Positions 1 through 8,742 are shown, counted from the first letter of the stretch. The stretch is 28,863 bases of DNA from PALSA-660 sp036508875 (GCA_036508875.1 DATCGP010000046.1:1-28863); one strand, 5' to 3'. Translations and numbers: made by a program. Notes: a model not told the origin generated them from the letters alone.

Positions 1-527
1 TACGCGACATGCACGCCGCAGCCCTTGAGTGCGGAGATCACGGCCATCGCGGGTGACCCAAGGGCCAGATCGAGTTCGTTGCCGCTCGCGTCGAGTTCCG
101 TCAGGTTCGTGAGTCCTGCCAGTGGAGTGATGGTCGCGATCTCATTGCCGCCGAGGTCCAGAGACGTGAGATTGGCGGCGTATTGCAGCCCGTCGAGCTG
201 CACGATGCCTTGGTCGGCGACCGACAGCGTTTTGAGCGCCAGCATGTCGGACGCCGTGACGGTGGTGCCATCGGAGCCGGGCGCTATCACGCCCTGGTCG
301 ACCAACTGGCTCGCCACCGTGGCCCTCAGACTCGGGTCGCTGAAGGCCACGAACGCGTCTGCCCGGGCTACAGCCACCGCTCCGAAGAGGAGAGCCCCTG
401 CGACCGCGAGAACGGCAAACGAATGCCACAACTGGCTATGCGCTGCCCAAGATATGCACGGCCGGCTGGCACTCGAGCCAACACGCACGTGAGACGTCAG
501 CTCATGAACACGGCGCTCACGCGGCAT
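1..527 (-). CDS. secreted leucine-rich-repeat protein, 3' end beyond window
   Basis: The frame is open from an ATG at 527 to the left edge, so 175 codons are visible and the C-terminus is missing. After a basic N-terminus there is a hydrophobic stretch at about residues 36-54 followed by A-R-A-D, which looks like a signal-peptidase site near residue 56. Residues 58-100 resemble the cap that precedes internalin-type repeats (AFSDPSLRATV). From about residue 105 come two or three LRR units with the LxxLxLxxNxI pattern (NLTSLDLGGNEIATI, then NLTELDASGNEL). Such repeats usually bind protein or glycan ligands outside the cell; the ligand here is unknown. A GGGGG Shine-Dalgarno lies 6-7 bases before the ATG. 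A TTG at residue 33 would give a shorter, more typical signal peptide and is an alternative start. The gene appears to be transcribed alone, downstream of the tRNA terminator. Confidence 0.75.
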   Translation of the reverse strand, partial: MPRERRVHELTSHVRVGSSASRPCISWAAHSQLWHSFAVLAVAGALLFGAVAVARADAFVAFSDPSLRATVASQLVDQGVIAPGSDGTTVTASDMLALKTLSVADQGIVQLDGLQYAANLTSLDLGGNEIATITPLAGLTNLTELDASGNELDLALGSPAMAVISALKGCGVHVA

Positions 528-533
528 GGAGCA

Positions 534-575
534 CCCCCGTTTGGCATGTCGGCCAAGGCCCCAGGGTAACGGGGG
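534..575 (-). promoter_or_regulatory. inverted repeat in the leader of the LRR gene that covers its Shine-Dalgarno
   Basis: CCCCCGTT (534-541) is the exact reverse complement of AACGGGGG (568-575). Inside lies a second pair, TTGGC (541-545) and GCCAA (552-556). In the minus-strand transcript the outer stem would pair the GGGGG ribosome-binding site of the LRR gene. A TATGAT -10-like hexamer sits at 577-582, but a start site 7 bases downstream of it would remove most of the distal arm, so the structure only matters if transcription starts further upstream. It does not match a known riboswitch that I recognise. Confidence 0.3.
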
Positions 576-644
576 AATCATACCTGACCTTGCCCCGCAG
601 ATGGCATACCTATGAGTCGGCAACCCAAGTCCGCAACTCGGACA

Positions 645-680
645 GCAAGAAAGCCCCGCCGCGAAGGCAGGGCTTTCGTC
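645..680 (-). terminator. rho-independent terminator of tRNA-Phe
   Basis: An 11-bp stem is formed by 650-660 and 666-676 around a 5-base loop. On the minus strand it reads AAAGCCCTGCC - loop - GGCGGGGCTTT, with one G-U pair. It begins about 12 bases past the encoded CCA of the tRNA and separates it from the LRR gene. The stem ends in a short T run. Confidence 0.8.
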
Positions 681-687
681 ATCGCTG

Positions 688-763
688 TGGTGGCCAGAGA
701 CGGACTTGAACCGCCGACACGGGGATTTTCAGTCCCCTGCTCTACCAACTGAGCTACCTGGCC
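688..763 (-). tRNA. tRNA-Phe (anticodon GAA), CCA encoded
   Basis: The 76-base gene folds as a cloverleaf. The acceptor stem is GGCCAGG with TCTGGCC, with one G-U pair. The D arm contains TAGCTCAGTTGGTAGAGC. The anticodon arm is GGGGA-CTGAAAA-TCCCC, which puts GAA at positions 34-36, and the T arm contains GTTCAAGTC. The discriminator base is A and the CCA end is encoded at 690-688. It is a single tRNA gene with its own promoter and terminator. Confidence 0.96.
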
Positions 764-777
764 GTGAAGTGCACGCT

Positions 778-807
778 ATCCTAGCCGCCCGCGGCGCGGG
801 GGGTCAA
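778..807 (-). promoter_or_regulatory. sigma70-type promoter of tRNA-Phe
   Basis: On the minus strand, TTGACC (807-802) and TAGGAT (783-778) are separated by 18 bases of GC-only sequence. The -10 lies 15 bases before the tRNA 5' end, so a leader of roughly 8 bases is expected. The match to the housekeeping consensus is the best in this part of the window. Confidence 0.7.
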
Positions 808-862
808 GCGCGAGCGGACACAGACGCACGTCGGCAAGCACCGCCGCGGCCGCGCGCATACC

Positions 863-3220
863 CTAGGAGCCACTCTCCTGCCGGACCGGCCGCCAGCCCA
901 CGGCGAACAGTCCGATCTCGATCGCGATCACCGAGGCCTCGACGATGAAGACCACCGTCACCGTCACCCCCGGAAGCGCCGCCGGCAGCGCGAAGAAGTC
1001 TCGCGCGTAGGGCACGAAGGCCAGCACTCCGGCGGCCGCGGCCATCGCTGCCACGAGCGTGGTGCGCCTGCGGGTCAGCGGTCGCGAAAGCTCCACCAGC
1101 ACCCACAGCCCGACGAACAGCAGCGTCCAGACGGTCGCGGACCGCGCCTCCGCGACGTGCCCTCCGAGCAGCCCCTCGGGATGGCTGAGTCCCCAGAAGT
1201 ACGCGGTGGCGCCCGCCGCGGACATGACCACGCCGCACACGAGCGTGAACCGCATCACCCGGCTCAGGAACCCGGGCCGGTAGCGTGGCGCCACCGGCCC
1301 AAGCGCGAGGAAGAACCCCGGGATGCCGATCGTGAGCGCGTCGATCAGGGTGAAGTGGCGCGGCATCAGCGGGTAGTTCACCGCGAAGATGACCGTCCCG
1401 ATCGCGAGCAGCGCCGCGTACACCGACTTCGTCACGAACAGGTTCGCCACGCGCTCGACGTTCCCCATGACGCGGCGGCCTTCCGCCACCACGCCCGGCA
1501 GCGACGAGAACTTGCCGTCCATGAGCACGAGGTCGGCCACCGCCCGCGCGGCAGGCGCGCCGGCGCCCATCGCGATGCCGAGGTCGGCGGACTTCAGCGC
1601 CAGCACGTCGTTAACGCCGTCGCCGGTCATCGCCACCACGTGGCCGCGCGACTGAAGCGCCGCCACCATGTCGCGCTTGTCCTCGGGCTTCACACGCCCG
1701 AAGACCGTGTGCGCTTCCATGAACTCCGCCAGCTCGGCCGGGTCCTTGGGCAGCGAGGCGGCATCCACCGGGTCACCGAGGATCTCGAGGCCTGCCCGCG
1801 CTGCCACGTCGGCGACCGTTGCCGGCAAGTCGCCCGAGATCACCTTGAGGGCGACGCCCTGGTCGCGGAAGTACGCGAGAGTGGCCGCCGCGTCTTCGCG
1901 GATCCGCTCCCCCAGGACGACCAGCGCTTGCGGGTCCAGCGGGCCGAGCGACTCGCCGTGGCCCGGCAACTCCGCGACCCGCGCAACGAGGAGCACTCGC
2001 GCGCCCGCGAGCGCGCGCTCGGCCGCACGCGCGCGGCGTGAGTCGCCGTTGGGCAGCAGCACGTCCGGCGCCCCCAGGACCCACGAGCTGCCGTCCGCAA
2101 GGTACGCGCCGCTCCACTTGCGCGCCGACGAGAACGGCACTCGCTCCGTCGGCATGCGGGCGGGCTCGCCGTACGCCGCCGCCAACGCGCGGGCGGTGGC
2201 GTTGCGGGCGTCCGGCGGCTCTATGGCGGCGAGGCACGCGAGCGCGGCCTTCGCGGCCTTCTCGTCGGCCCCGCCGAGCGTCTCGAGCCCCAGCACCTCG
2301 AACTCCGGCTCGGTGATCGTCCCGGTCTTGTCGAGACACACGACGTCGACCCGCGCGAGGACCTCGACCGCCGGCAGCTCCTGGATGAGCGCGCCGCGAG
2401 ACGCGAGACGGATGACGCTGACGGCCAGGGCGATCGACGTCAGCAGCACCAGCCCGTTCGGCACCATGCCCACGAGCGCCGCCACCGTCTGCGGCACGAT
2501 CTCTCCGAGGTTGCCGTGCGCGATGTTCCACCGGGTGGCGATGAGCAGCACGGCCGTGGGCACCAGCAGGACGGCGATCGTCTTGAGAATGAGGTCGGTG
2601 CTGCGCCGCAGTTCCGACGGGACGCGCCGGAACCGCTTCGCTTCGGCGGCCAGGCGCTGCGCGTAGGAAGCGGCCCCCACGCCGTCGGCCACCATCCGCC
2701 CGCTGCCCGCGACGCAGAACGAACCGGACATGACGCGGTCGCCGACGGCCTTGTAGACCGCGCGCGACTCGCCGGTGAGCAGCGATTCGTCCACCTCCAT
2801 CGACGAGGCGGCGGACACCGCGCCGTCGACGACGATCTGGTCGCCCGCACGTACTTCGATGAGGTCGTCGAGGACGACGCCGGCGACCGGGACGTGCACC
2901 ACCGCGCCGTCCCGCACCACCCGCACCTTCGGCGCGGCGATGAGCGACAGCTTGTCGAGCGTCCGTTTCGCCCGCAGCTCCTGCACGATGCCGATGCCCA
3001 TGTTGAGGAACAGCACGAACCCGAACAGGGCGTCGCGGGGCTGGCCGAACACCAGGATCGCGACCAGCAGCACGAACAGCATCCCGTTGAAGAACGTGAA
3101 GACGTTGCGGCGGACGATCTCGCCCACCGGACGACTGGAGGGCGCCCCCTCTGCGTTCGTCTGGCCCTGGCGGACGCGCTCGGCGACCTGCGCGGACGTG
3201 AGTCCGGTGTCGGGAGTCAT
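863..3220 (-). CDS. ctpE: CtpE-like cation-transporting P-type ATPase
   Basis: The 785-residue product is an inner-membrane pump that should couple ATP hydrolysis to cation transport. Visible parts in order are: TM1-TM2 (about 40-84), the actuator motif TGES (149-152), a TM segment at 210-228, TM4 with GMVPNGL (251-257), the phosphorylation site DKTGT (Asp297), the nucleotide-binding region, TGDGVND (532-538), and about six C-terminal TM segments from residue 598 on. Overall order and motifs match mycobacterial CtpE, which is linked to calcium uptake. CtpE-type pumps usually have PEGL in TM4, where this one has PNGL. No N-terminal heavy-metal domain is present, which argues against a Cu/Zn pump. 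The ATG at 3220 overlaps the stop of the upstream gene as ATGA, so the two are translationally coupled. The substrate is inferred from family membership only. Confidence 0.88.
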   Translation of the reverse strand: MTPDTGLTSAQVAERVRQGQTNAEGAPSSRPVGEIVRRNVFTFFNGMLFVLLVAILVFGQPRDALFGFVLFLNMGIGIVQELRAKRTLDKLSLIAAPKVRVVRDGAVVHVPVAGVVLDDLIEVRAGDQIVVDGAVSAASSMEVDESLLTGESRAVYKAVGDRVMSGSFCVAGSGRMVADGVGAASYAQRLAAEAKRFRRVPSELRRSTDLILKTIAVLLVPTAVLLIATRWNIAHGNLGEIVPQTVAALVGMVPNGLVLLTSIALAVSVIRLASRGALIQELPAVEVLARVDVVCLDKTGTITEPEFEVLGLETLGGADEKAAKAALACLAAIEPPDARNATARALAAAYGEPARMPTERVPFSSARKWSGAYLADGSSWVLGAPDVLLPNGDSRRARAAERALAGARVLLVARVAELPGHGESLGPLDPQALVVLGERIREDAAATLAYFRDQGVALKVISGDLPATVADVAARAGLEILGDPVDAASLPKDPAELAEFMEAHTVFGRVKPEDKRDMVAALQSRGHVVAMTGDGVNDVLALKSADLGIAMGAGAPAARAVADLVLMDGKFSSLPGVVAEGRRVMGNVERVANLFVTKSVYAALLAIGTVIFAVNYPLMPRHFTLIDALTIGIPGFFLALGPVAPRYRPGFLSRVMRFTLVCGVVMSAAGATAYFWGLSHPEGLLGGHVAEARSATVWTLLFVGLWVLVELSRPLTRRRTTLVAAMAAAAGVLAFVPYARDFFALPAALPGVTVTVVFIVEASVIAIEIGLFAVGWRPVRQESGS

Positions 3221-3642
3221 CGGGCGGTCCCTTCCGCCGTGGAGCCGTCCAGTTCCGCCAGCAGCGCCTGGGCGCGCTCGACGTTCTCTTCGCCGCCAGT
3301 CTCGACGACCTCGTCGAGCAGCCGGCGCGCCCTGGCCTCGTCGGCGGCGGCGGACTCGGCAAGGCCCGACATGCGGTCCGCCAACGCCCGGCGGACGAAC
3401 ACCTCGGCGGCGAGCACGGCGCGGACGATCTCGAACCTCCCGCCGACCGACAGCAGCGTCACGAGGCCGTCGGGCGTGAGCGAGTCGGTGATGCCGGGAG
3501 GTACCCCGAGCAGGAGCGTCAGCGCTTCGCGCGACGTCTCGCGGATCTCGTCGGGACGGTGGTCGCGCTGCGCGGCGAGCATCGCCCGCAGGAAGACGCC
3601 CATCTGCTGGATGATCCGGAGAAGGTAGTCCTCTTCGTACAC
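3217..3642 (-). CDS. DUF6483-like small helical protein, coupled to the P-type ATPase
   Basis: This is a 141-residue soluble, mainly helical protein starting MYEEDYLLRIIQQMG. That opening resembles what I remember of the DUF6483 family, whose function is unknown; the assignment is tentative. It has no TM segment or signal peptide. The C-terminal third is rich in Ala and Glu and may form an amphipathic helix or coiled coil. The GTG start at 3642 has GGGG five bases upstream. Its TGA overlaps the ATPase ATG by four bases, so it is probably made together with the pump and may regulate or help assemble it; this role is inference from position. Confidence 0.75.
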   Translation of the reverse strand: MYEEDYLLRIIQQMGVFLRAMLAAQRDHRPDEIRETSREALTLLLGVPPGITDSLTPDGLVTLLSVGGRFEIVRAVLAAEVFVRRALADRMSGLAESAAADEARARRLLDEVVETGGEENVERAQALLAELDGSTAEGTAR

Positions 3643-3664
3643 GGCGCCCCTGCCTGCCCCGCCC

Positions 3665-3690
3665 GCACGTGCCCACGTGCCGCAATCGTA
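3665..3690 (-). promoter_or_regulatory. palindromic operator and -10 element of the DUF6483-ATPase operon
   Basis: GCACGTG-CC-CACGTGC (3665-3680) is a perfect inverted repeat of 7-base arms around 2 bases. On the minus strand it lies just downstream of a -10-like TACGAT (3690-3685), at the expected transcription start and 22 bases before the GTG at 3642. That is a typical place for a repressor site. No convincing -35 is visible. Confidence 0.45.
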
Positions 3691-3742
3691 CCCGAGCGGA
3701 CGGCGTTGCGGGGCCGGACAGCCGCGGCCGAGAACGCGAGTG

Positions 3743-5928
3743 CTACAAGTCTATCTCTCCGCGTTCGCTGCGCCGCACGCAGGCAGCGACCACAGCAGGC
3801 TCGTACTTCGCCGCGCACTGGCTGAGTTCTGCGAGGGCGGCGTCCAGCCCGAGCGCGGGCCGGTAGGGCCTGTGCGTCGCCATCGCCTCGACGATGTCGG
3901 CCACCGTCAGCACGCGTGCCAGCGGCATGATCTCGTCCCCGCGCAGCCCGGAGGGGTAGCCCGACCCGTCCATCCGTTCGTGGTGCTGCAGGACGATGTC
4001 GGCCACCGGCCATGGGAACGGGATGTCCTTGAGGATCTCGTAGCCGTTGTGCGTATGTTCGCGCACGAGGGACATCTCGAGCTCGGACAGCTTCATCGGG
4101 CGGCTCAGTATCTCCGCAGGCACGCTCAGCTTGCCGATGTCGTGCACGACCGCGGCCATCTCGACGGCCGCCACGTCGTAGGGCGGCAGGCCCATCTCCG
4201 TGGCGATCGCTTTCGCGACTCGCGCCGTCCGCTCCTGGTGGCCCCTCGTGTACTGGTCCCGGATCTCGATCACACGGCCCATCGCCTCGGCGACGTCGTA
4301 GACCATCCGCTCGAGGCTCTCGTTCGTCTGGACCCAGACCGTCTTGCCGTCGCAGTGCCTCGTGACGCGGTACTCCTTGTCGAACGGAAGCCGCTTGCCC
4401 ACGACCTCCTCCGCGAAATAGCGGGTCATCATCTCCCGGTCGTCTTCGTGCACGAGTGCAGTCCAGGTCTCGAGGTCACGCGGGTAGGCCGCGTCGATCC
4501 CGAAGATGTCGTCCATCGTCTCGGAGCTCATCCACCTTTCGGTTCCGATGTCGTAGACGTAGGAACCGATGCGCGCTATCGCCTGTGCGTCGCGAAGGTC
4601 CTCCTCGCTCTCGCGCAGCCCGCGCTCGGCCTCGGTGCGTCTTGTGACGTCCCGGAAGCTCCAGACGCGCCCGACGATCCTCTCCCCGATCACCTGCGGG
4701 CGGGGTAGCGCTCGAAGACGCACCCGTCCGCGAACTCGAGCACGTCGAACGACTCCTCCTCGGGATGGTCGTAGAGGTACTCGACCCCGGCACGGAAGTG
4801 GCGCGACTCGGACAGCTGGCCCGACACGAAGTCGAGGAGAGCGGCATCGTCGCCCTCTTCCAAGATCGCGGCCGAGATGCCCCACAGCCGCGCGAAGCGG
4901 TCGTTGTGTCCGGCCACCTTCCCGTCGCGGGTGATCACGAAGATGCCGTCCGCCGTCGACTCGAGGGTCGCGCGCAGGAGCGAGAGCGATTCGCTCTGGG
5001 CCTGTTCCGCGAGGACCCGGTCGGTGACGTCTCGGGCGAAACCCTCCGTCCCGCTCGCAGCCCCGTTCTCGTCCCAGGCCAGGTCGACGTTGAGAGATAC
5101 CCAGAACGTGCTTCCGTCGCGTCGACGCCCGCGTCCCACGCGGTCGGTGACGGCGCCATCACGACGGAGCTGGCGGATGACGTCCTCTCGCTCGTGTTCG
5201 TCCGCGTACAGAGAGCCGGCGTCGAGTCCGATCATCTCCGCGGGCGAGGCGAAGCCGTACATGCGCGCCGCCGCCTGGTTGGTGAGGGTGAGGCGCCCGT
5301 CCATGTCGGCACGAAGGTACGCGTCCTACATCCCGTCGATGATGGCGCGGTGGCGCATCTCGCTCGCGCGCAGGGCACCCTCCGACGCCACGCGTTCGCT
5401 GATGTCCTGCACGAACCCCACGAGGGCGACGACCCGGCCCTCCGCGTCGATGACTTGGCGTCCCTGCGCGTAGACCCACCGCAGCCTACCGTCCGGGAGC
5501 AGGATCCGATACCGCGCCGGACGCGGGATGCCGTCGGACAGTACGTCGTTGTTGATCTCGTCCAGCATCGCCCGGTCGTCGGGATGGACGGCTGTCGCAG
5601 TGACATGGGCGAGGTCGAGCTCGGTGGCCGGATCCACACCGAAGATGCGGTACATGTCCGGGGACCAGGCGAGGTTCCCGGCTGCCAGGTCGAGCCGCCA
5701 GCTGCCGAGCCCCGCGCTCTGCTCGGCCTCGTTCTCGAGCAGCCGCAGCTCACCCGCAGCGTCGGTGGCGCGGCGTCCCGGGCTCGCGTCGCCGACGCGA
5801 TCAAGGACACGCCCGCCCGCGTCGCTGGCGCAGGCAGCGTCGTGCGTCAGCGCCCGTAGCGCCTCAGCGTCGGAAGGTGTGAGCGGCGTTTGCAACAAGA
5901 TCCCCCCGCTTGCATCGGAACTCGACAA
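3743..5928 (-). pseudogene. multi-PAS HD-GYP cyclic-di-GMP phosphodiesterase, broken
   Basis: Three open segments in order encode one sensor protein. Segment 5928-5329 holds a PAS_3-type domain and the start of a second PAS, and ends at an in-frame TAG (5328-5326). The same frame continues at once with DAYLRADMDGRLTLT and runs through two more PAS domains to about 4705. There the C run at 4702-4705 is one base short: reading stops at ...FERYPARR, while the adjoining frame continues RPQVIGERIVGRVWSF. The last segment holds a fourth PAS and a full HD-GYP domain with VVHDIGKL, HHERMDGSGYP and RPYRPALG. Between WVQTNESLE and the helix before the HD domain the usual PAC end is absent, which suggests an internal deletion. 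The only start candidate for the full frame is a TTG at 5928 with a poor ribosome site. The HD-GYP part keeps its metal-binding residues, so a short active product is conceivable. Sequencing error could explain the frameshift, but less easily the TAG. Confidence 0.8.
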
Positions 5929-5982
5929 GTATGCGCTCAGCGCGGTGTCGACGCATCCCGGGAGGCGACCAGCGCGCCCGGC

Positions 5983-7617
5983 CTATTTCTTCGCCGGGCT
6001 CTGCACAGGCAGGTAGAGCTGTCCCCATGGCGTCTCGTAGCCGTAGGGCCGCATCGCGTGCCGCACGTACGCCATGATCCGGGAGTCTTCCCAGCCCATG
6101 TACTCCAGCACGTGGGAGTCCAACCAGATCGCTTGTATTCGCCCGTCCTCTACCGCATTGATGACGTCGTCCTGCTCGAAGGAGCCGAAACCGTAGAGGT
6201 CGGGGTAGTCGTATGCGGTCGGGTCCTCGCGGCCGCTGGCGAGGTACAGCAGGCCGGCGCGAAGGCTCAGGATGAATATGTCCTTCTGCGAGGCGGACTT
6301 GAGCGTGTCGACGGCCTCGTCAGCGGCACGTTCCTCGTCCACGGTCATAAACGCGCCCTCGAAGTTCGCCAGGCGGCTCGACACCAGCGCGTAGCTACCC
6401 GTGCTGAACGGCGCGAGCACGACAGCCGTGAGCCGCGCACCGGTCACCACGATGACCAGGACCAGGGCCACGGCGATCACGGAGTCGGTGAGGTACTGCC
6501 GCAGGACCTCCCAGCCGACGATGCCGGCGAGAAGCAGGAACGGCAGCGCCGCGATGAAGTGAGGATAGTCCGCTCGCGGATATGTGCCGGCCAGACCAGC
6601 GGCGCAGAAGATCCCCACGACCCAAAGGTGGGCGTCCCTATCGCGCGTGAGCGCCCATATGAAGAAGGGCACCACGACGATCGGCACGATGTAGGCGCCG
6701 AGCATGGTGACAGACCCGATCCACCCCAAGGAGATCGGGGCGAGCAGCTGTTGCAGGAACTGGACAAGCCCTGTCAGGTAGGAGACCGACGCTCCGCTGA
6801 CGTACGACGCGCTGCCAGTGGACGACACCGTGTCTCTCAACATGGCCTGAAGGCCGCCCGACAACGCCGCGGGGATCATCGTCGATGCCGCCACGAGGAC
6901 CGAGACCACCCCGGCGCCGAACGCCAGCCCGATCGCCCGCCGGAACCCGCGGCGCCCCCCGATCACCATTATCGTGACCACGAGGGCGCCCACCGCCAGG
7001 ATGCCGATCGTCTGCTTGGCGGAGAACGCGAGCCCGGCCGTGGCAGCTGCAGCGACGAGCAACGGGACGCTCCGTGCTCGCATGTCTCCGCCGGAATCGA
7101 CCCAGGCCAGGACCACCGCGAGCGTCGCGGCCGTCAGCGCGTAGCCCAGCGCCGTGTAGATGGATCCCGGCCCGATGACCCCCGGGCCGGTCCACCCCAG
7201 CATCACCGCCAGTATCAGGATCTCGTAGTGCCGGGTCGGGGCGATGCGCCGAGCGACGGCCACGCAGGCGATCGCGGTGCCTGTGAAGCAGACCGTGTCG
7301 ACCATCTTCAGGACGAACACGTGGTTCCCCAGAAGCGAGGTGAACGCCTGCCCCAGCCAGACCGCGAGCGGGAACACCGGGACCCACACGTCGCGGTACA
7401 GGACCTGACCGAGGTCGAGGCGGTGCAGAACGTACAGGAACCAGGCCTCGTCCGCCGTGCCCACGCCCGACAGGATGCTCCGGCCGAAGCCGAGGATGAG
7501 CGCGGTGATGCCGACCGACACCCACCACGGCACTCGCCGGGCGAGATGCACGATGCCCGCGCCTGACGGCGAGACCGGCGTGCTCTCCTCTTGATCGAGC
7601 GCGTTCGCGGCTGCCAT
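5983..7617 (-). CDS. GT-C-type membrane glycosyltransferase (GT39/PMT-like)
   Basis: The 544-residue protein has about ten hydrophobic segments across its first 400 residues and a soluble C-terminal part of about 110 residues. TM1 is followed by an acidic Asp-Glu pair (residues 56-57, GTADEAWFLYV) in the first outer loop, the position of the catalytic acid in GT-C transferases that use polyprenyl-phosphate sugars. The phrase LAFSAKQTIGIL in a middle TM also recurs in this superfamily. It probably moves a sugar to a lipid or protein on the outer face of the membrane; donor and acceptor are unknown. The ATG at 7617 is preceded by GGGGAGG. It stands alone downstream of porB, with a weak TATCCT -10 candidate at 7697-7702. 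Confidence 0.7.
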   Translation of the reverse strand: MAAANALDQEESTPVSPSGAGIVHLARRVPWWVSVGITALILGFGRSILSGVGTADEAWFLYVLHRLDLGQVLYRDVWVPVFPLAVWLGQAFTSLLGNHVFVLKMVDTVCFTGTAIACVAVARRIAPTRHYEILILAVMLGWTGPGVIGPGSIYTALGYALTAATLAVVLAWVDSGGDMRARSVPLLVAAAATAGLAFSAKQTIGILAVGALVVTIMVIGGRRGFRRAIGLAFGAGVVSVLVAASTMIPAALSGGLQAMLRDTVSSTGSASYVSGASVSYLTGLVQFLQQLLAPISLGWIGSVTMLGAYIVPIVVVPFFIWALTRDRDAHLWVVGIFCAAGLAGTYPRADYPHFIAALPFLLLAGIVGWEVLRQYLTDSVIAVALVLVIVVTGARLTAVVLAPFSTGSYALVSSRLANFEGAFMTVDEERAADEAVDTLKSASQKDIFILSLRAGLLYLASGREDPTAYDYPDLYGFGSFEQDDVINAVEDGRIQAIWLDSHVLEYMGWEDSRIMAYVRHAMRPYGYETPWGQLYLPVQSPAKK

Positions 7618-7794
7618 TCCCTCCCCGATTTCAGATCTCAGATCTCTGACCGATCGCGATCCCGCTTCTCGCGGCCGCGGCCGTGGTCACGCAGAGAGGA
7701 TAGACCAGATGGGTTGGAGCTGCACACCGGCCGAGGTGTCTGTTGCAGAAGCGCCGCACGGCGTCGAGCGACCAGCCTGGGACAGCCGTTCGCG

Positions 7795-8706
7795 CTACGC
7801 GCAGGTGCCGGCGTTCCGCGCCAGGTACCTCGCCCAGCGCCCGTCGACCCACGTCTGGACAGAGGCGATCGCGTCGTCGGCCATACCCCGGAAGCGGCTC
7901 TGGGTCGCAAGGTACTCGGCTACGGGAACGAGTGGCTTCCCGGTCTTCGAAAGCGAAGCGCTCCGGCCGGTGAGGCGGAACACGCCGTCCTCCACCTCGT
8001 AGAGCACGACCAGTCCGCAGTCGACCGCCAGCTTGCCCAGCCGGACGGTGTCCTTCGGGTCGAAGCCCCAGCCGCTGGGGCACGGCGTGTTCATGTGGAT
8101 GTAGCGCAGGCCGTGGATGTCCCGGGCCTTGACCACCTTGTCGTACACATCGGCGGGGTACGCGGCGGACGTGGAGGCGACGTAGGGGATGCCGTGGGCC
8201 TCCATGATCAGCGGGAGGTCCTTGGGGTTCTCGCGCTTCCCGGCCCATGTGGTCGTGGTGCGAGCGCCAGCAGGGGTGAGCCCTGAACGCTGCGTACCGG
8301 TGTTCATGTAGGCCTCGTTGTCGTAACACAGGTAGATGAAGTCCTCGTTGCGCTCGGCGGCGCCGGACAGCGCCTGGATACCGATGTCTCCGGTCCCGCC
8401 GTCGCCGGCCATCGCGAGCACCGTCATCTCGCCCGCCCGGCCGGTTGCGCGCAGGCCGGCAGCGATGCCGGAGGCCGCGGCGGCCGTCGACGGGAACGCG
8501 ACGTTGACCCACGGGACGCTGACGGACGAGATCGGGAACATGCCGCCGAGCACCGTGAGGCAGCTCGCGGGCACGGTCATGACCATACGGCCGTCGAGAG
8601 CGGCGGTGATCTGACGCAGCGCGATGCCGATGCCGCAGCCCGCGCACGAGCGGTTACCCGGCAGGACGTACTCGGTATCGGGAAGGTCGAGGATCTTGGT
8701 CGCCAT
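7795..8706 (-). CDS. porB: 2-oxoacid (pyruvate):ferredoxin oxidoreductase, beta subunit
   Basis: The 303-residue subunit binds thiamine diphosphate and one 4Fe-4S cluster. Cys21 and Cys24 lie in SCAGCGIG. The TPP site is GDGGTGDIG (101-109) with Asn130 in DNEAYMNTG, and GTQRSG follows as in PorB. Further cysteines (Cys49, and one in the NTPCPSGWG region) can complete the cluster. The length fits PorB. The ATG at 8706 has AAAGG six bases upstream. It follows the cupredoxin-like lipoprotein gene by 36 bases and ends the split por cluster. The pyruvate preference is inferred from overall likeness to PorB; other 2-oxoacids cannot be excluded. Confidence 0.92.
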   Translation of the reverse strand: MATKILDLPDTEYVLPGNRSCAGCGIGIALRQITAALDGRMVMTVPASCLTVLGGMFPISSVSVPWVNVAFPSTAAAASGIAAGLRATGRAGEMTVLAMAGDGGTGDIGIQALSGAAERNEDFIYLCYDNEAYMNTGTQRSGLTPAGARTTTTWAGKRENPKDLPLIMEAHGIPYVASTSAAYPADVYDKVVKARDIHGLRYIHMNTPCPSGWGFDPKDTVRLGKLAVDCGLVVLYEVEDGVFRLTGRSASLSKTGKPLVPVAEYLATQSRFRGMADDAIASVQTWVDGRWARYLARNAGTCA

Positions 8707-8742
8707 GGGAGCCTTTCGGGCGGTAGGTGCTCGCGAGGGGCG

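Noticed and set aside
1157..2041. A 294-codon open frame on the plus strand inside the ATPase region
   Set aside because: It is antisense to the conserved catalytic part of the ATPase and its composition is that of a shadow frame.
863..3685. P-type ATPase extended to 940 codons
   Set aside because: The extra N-terminus overlaps the DUF6483-like gene in another frame and is Arg-rich noise. The ATGA overlap at 3220 marks the true start.
5326..5328. TAG read through as a recoded amino acid (pyrrolysine or suppressor)
   Set aside because: The same gene also has a frameshift and a probable domain deletion, and other genes in the window use TAG as a normal stop (for example the ATPase, porD and cls). 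Decay or error is the simpler reading.
5890..7566. A 558-codon open frame on the plus strand
   Set aside because: It is antisense to the GT-C glycosyltransferase, which has a coherent pattern of membrane segments. The plus-strand product is His/Arg/Asp-rich with no domain.
7631..7649. AGATCT repeated twice within TCAGATCTCAGATCTCTGA
   Set aside because: It is a short near-palindrome upstream of the glycosyltransferase ribosome site with no partner or known motif; chance is adequate.
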